Assembly: GCA_007134115.1 (NCBI GenBank) | Contig: SLLK01000352.1 | Span: forward strand, 1-13,160 | From: Gammaproteobacteria bacterium | GTDB lineage: Bacteria; Pseudomonadota; Gammaproteobacteria; UBA5335; SLRW01 | Length of the DNA stretch: 13,160 bases | Reading direction: 5' to 3' | In this document: one piece after another, positions 12,294 through 13,160 of the stretch | Layout of the letters: the number at the start of each line of letters is the position of its first letter | How positions within the stretch are numbered: the stretch's first letter is position 1 | The notes under the pieces: generated by a model | Told to the model about the DNA's origin: nothing | What the model saw: only the letters and a program-made list of their open reading frames with translations | Database searches by the model: none | Translations under genes and position numbers: made by a program

Positions 12294-12915
12294 TCGGGGT
12301 GTGCCTGAGCCGCTCGGCCGTCTCAATCAGCGCGCCACGGCTGAAGATCAAACCCCAGCGACTGCCGCCGCACTGGCGCCACAGCAGCGCCGAGCGGATA
12401 CCGGCAAGCAGCAGGGCGCGTACCGTATTGGCCACGGGCGCCAGCCCCAGATGCCCCGGATCGCCACGCACCAGGATGCGCGGTCCGGCGCGGGCGGCCG
12501 TGCTGGCGTACAGTTCCGCCATGCCGGCGATGGTGTTGGCATGCTCGGCGCCAAAGTATTCCGCCTGCCGCTGCACCGCAGGCAAACCCTCGCCGAGTTG
12601 TGCAAACAGTTCCCGGTTGCGGCTCAGGCGTCGTTCCAGATGAATCAGCGCCGCCACATAGTAGGGCACCGGTCCCCGCCCGGGATTGCGCCGCTCGCGG
12701 AACTGCGCGAGCAGGGCTTCCAGCCCCGTACGCACATTGCTCACGCCACCATAGACGGCGGGCACATCTGCCGCGTCGGTGACCAGCACGCTGTCCAGGG
12801 CAACCTTCGCCGCGTCGCTGCCCGTGCTGCCACTCCATGCCAGACGGTCTACTTCCAGTGCCGCCTGGTAAATACCCGCCAGCGCCAGTACGCGGTCTTC
12901 ACGCCTTGCGCTCAT
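12289..12915 (-). CDS. hflD: HflD, high-frequency lysogenization protein homologue
   Basis: This 208-residue protein (E. coli HflD is about 213) is nearly all alpha-helical. It shows family stretches such as REDRVLALAGIYQAALEVDRLA, VYGGVSNVRTGLEALLAQF and RYLYV-like PVPYYVAALIHLERRLSRN. In E. coli, HflD is a membrane-associated cytoplasmic protein that binds the phage lambda CII activator and favours lytic growth; its normal cellular role is less clear. The ATG at 12915 overlaps the stop of the mnmA gene as ATGA, so the two are translationally coupled, as in other gammaproteobacteria. The usual downstream partner, purB, is not found; instead a convergent metallopeptidase gene follows. Position and sequence together make the call firm. 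Confidence 0.92.
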   Translation of the reverse strand: MSARREDRVLALAGIYQAALEVDRLAWSGSTGSDAAKVALDSVLVTDAADVPAVYGGVSNVRTGLEALLAQFRERRNPGRGPVPYYVAALIHLERRLSRNRELFAQLGEGLPAVQRQAEYFGAEHANTIAGMAELYASTAARAGPRILVRGDPGHLGLAPVANTVRALLLAGIRSALLWRQCGGSRWGLIFSRGALIETAERLRHTPT

Positions 12916-13160
12916 GCCCTGGTTTCTCCACTTGCTGTGTGCATGGTACCGACTTCACCACGCTGCCGGATCACACCGCCACCCAGGCATTCATCCCCGG
13001 CGTAAAAAACCACGGACTGGCCGGGTGTCACCGCCCATTGTTCGCGCTCGAAAATGACCTCGTAATCGTCGCTGTCCAGCGCTCTGACGGTACACGCCTG
13101 TTCACGCTGGCGGTAACGCACGCGGGCATTGCAGCGCAAGGGCAGCGGCGGTGTCTCGCC
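12912..13160 (-). CDS. mnmA: MnmA (TrmU) tRNA 2-thiouridylase, C-terminal part
   Basis: Only the last 82 residues are in the window; the gene continues past its right edge. They match the C-terminal beta-barrel domain of MnmA: LRCNARVRYRQREQACTVRA, YEVIFEREQWAVTPGQSVVF and YAGDECLGGGVIRQ. MnmA adds sulfur to uridine 34 of the tRNAs for Lys, Glu and Gln, using ATP and sulfur relayed by the IscS/Tus system. The catalytic cysteines and ATP-binding PP-loop would lie in the missing N-terminal part. The TGA stop overlaps the hflD start by four bases. The mnmA-hflD order is the known gammaproteobacterial arrangement. Confidence 0.93.
   Translation of the reverse strand, partial: GETPPLPLRCNARVRYRQREQACTVRALDSDDYEVIFEREQWAVTPGQSVVFYAGDECLGGGVIRQRGEVGTMHTASGETRA

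Noticed and set aside
1..13160. CRISPR arrays, tRNAs, rRNAs, insertion sequences, phage or toxin-antitoxin genes
   Set aside because: I looked for regular repeats, tRNA-like cloverleaf sequences, transposase motifs and phage proteins and saw none. The only defence-like hint, hflD, is an ordinary chromosomal gene.

Overview
The window looks like chromosomal DNA of a GC-rich gammaproteobacterium. The strongest clues are an mnmA-hflD pair (HflD is essentially a gammaproteobacterial protein), a DusA-type tRNA-dihydrouridine synthase, an AroF-like DAHP synthase and a PA2779/PA2778-type gene pair. A betaine-type BCCT transporter would suit a marine or halophilic lifestyle, but that is inference. 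I see no phage, insertion sequence, CRISPR array, tRNA or rRNA.

Layout. Positions 1-420 hold the 3' part of an unrecognised gene. An endonuclease/exonuclease/phosphatase-family gene (minus, 441-1247) and a MAPEG membrane protein (plus, 1474-1884, followed by a terminator) diverge from a shared intergenic region. Next is an AroF-type DAHP synthase (plus, 2043-3116), which converges on a CbpA/DnaJ-like co-chaperone (minus, 3140-4063). The co-chaperone is divergent from dusA (plus, 4173-5192). A likely operon follows, with a perfect TATAAT, a folded leader, a 7-codon mini-ORF, a PA2779-family protein (5375-5767) and a PA2778-family cysteine peptidase lipoprotein with TPR-like repeats (5745-6779). 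A small YdcH/DUF465 protein (6924-7112) converges through a strong bidirectional terminator on a BCCT transporter (minus, 7228-8835). The transporter has a 340-bp hairpin-rich upstream region. A class-3-like aldehyde dehydrogenase (minus, 9177-10619) is divergent from a TetR regulator (plus, 10801-11511), which is followed after 4 nt by a YgjP-like metallopeptidase (11516-12250). On the minus strand the window closes with hflD (12289-12915) and the C-terminal part of mnmA (12912 onward).

How the genes fit together. Most are independent housekeeping or stress genes: tRNA modification (mnmA, dusA), aromatic amino acid synthesis (aroF), a co-chaperone behind a close match to a sigma-32 promoter, and compatible-solute uptake. 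The TetR gene and aldehyde dehydrogenase form a regulator/target-like divergent unit, with an inverted repeat inside the predicted dehydrogenase promoter. The most intriguing unit is the PA2779/PA2778 pair. The small protein has a signal peptide, a helical exported domain, a Gly-Gly motif and then one membrane segment. Its overlapping partner is an exported C39-like cysteine peptidase lipoprotein. This layout suggests, but does not prove, a substrate-protease pair.
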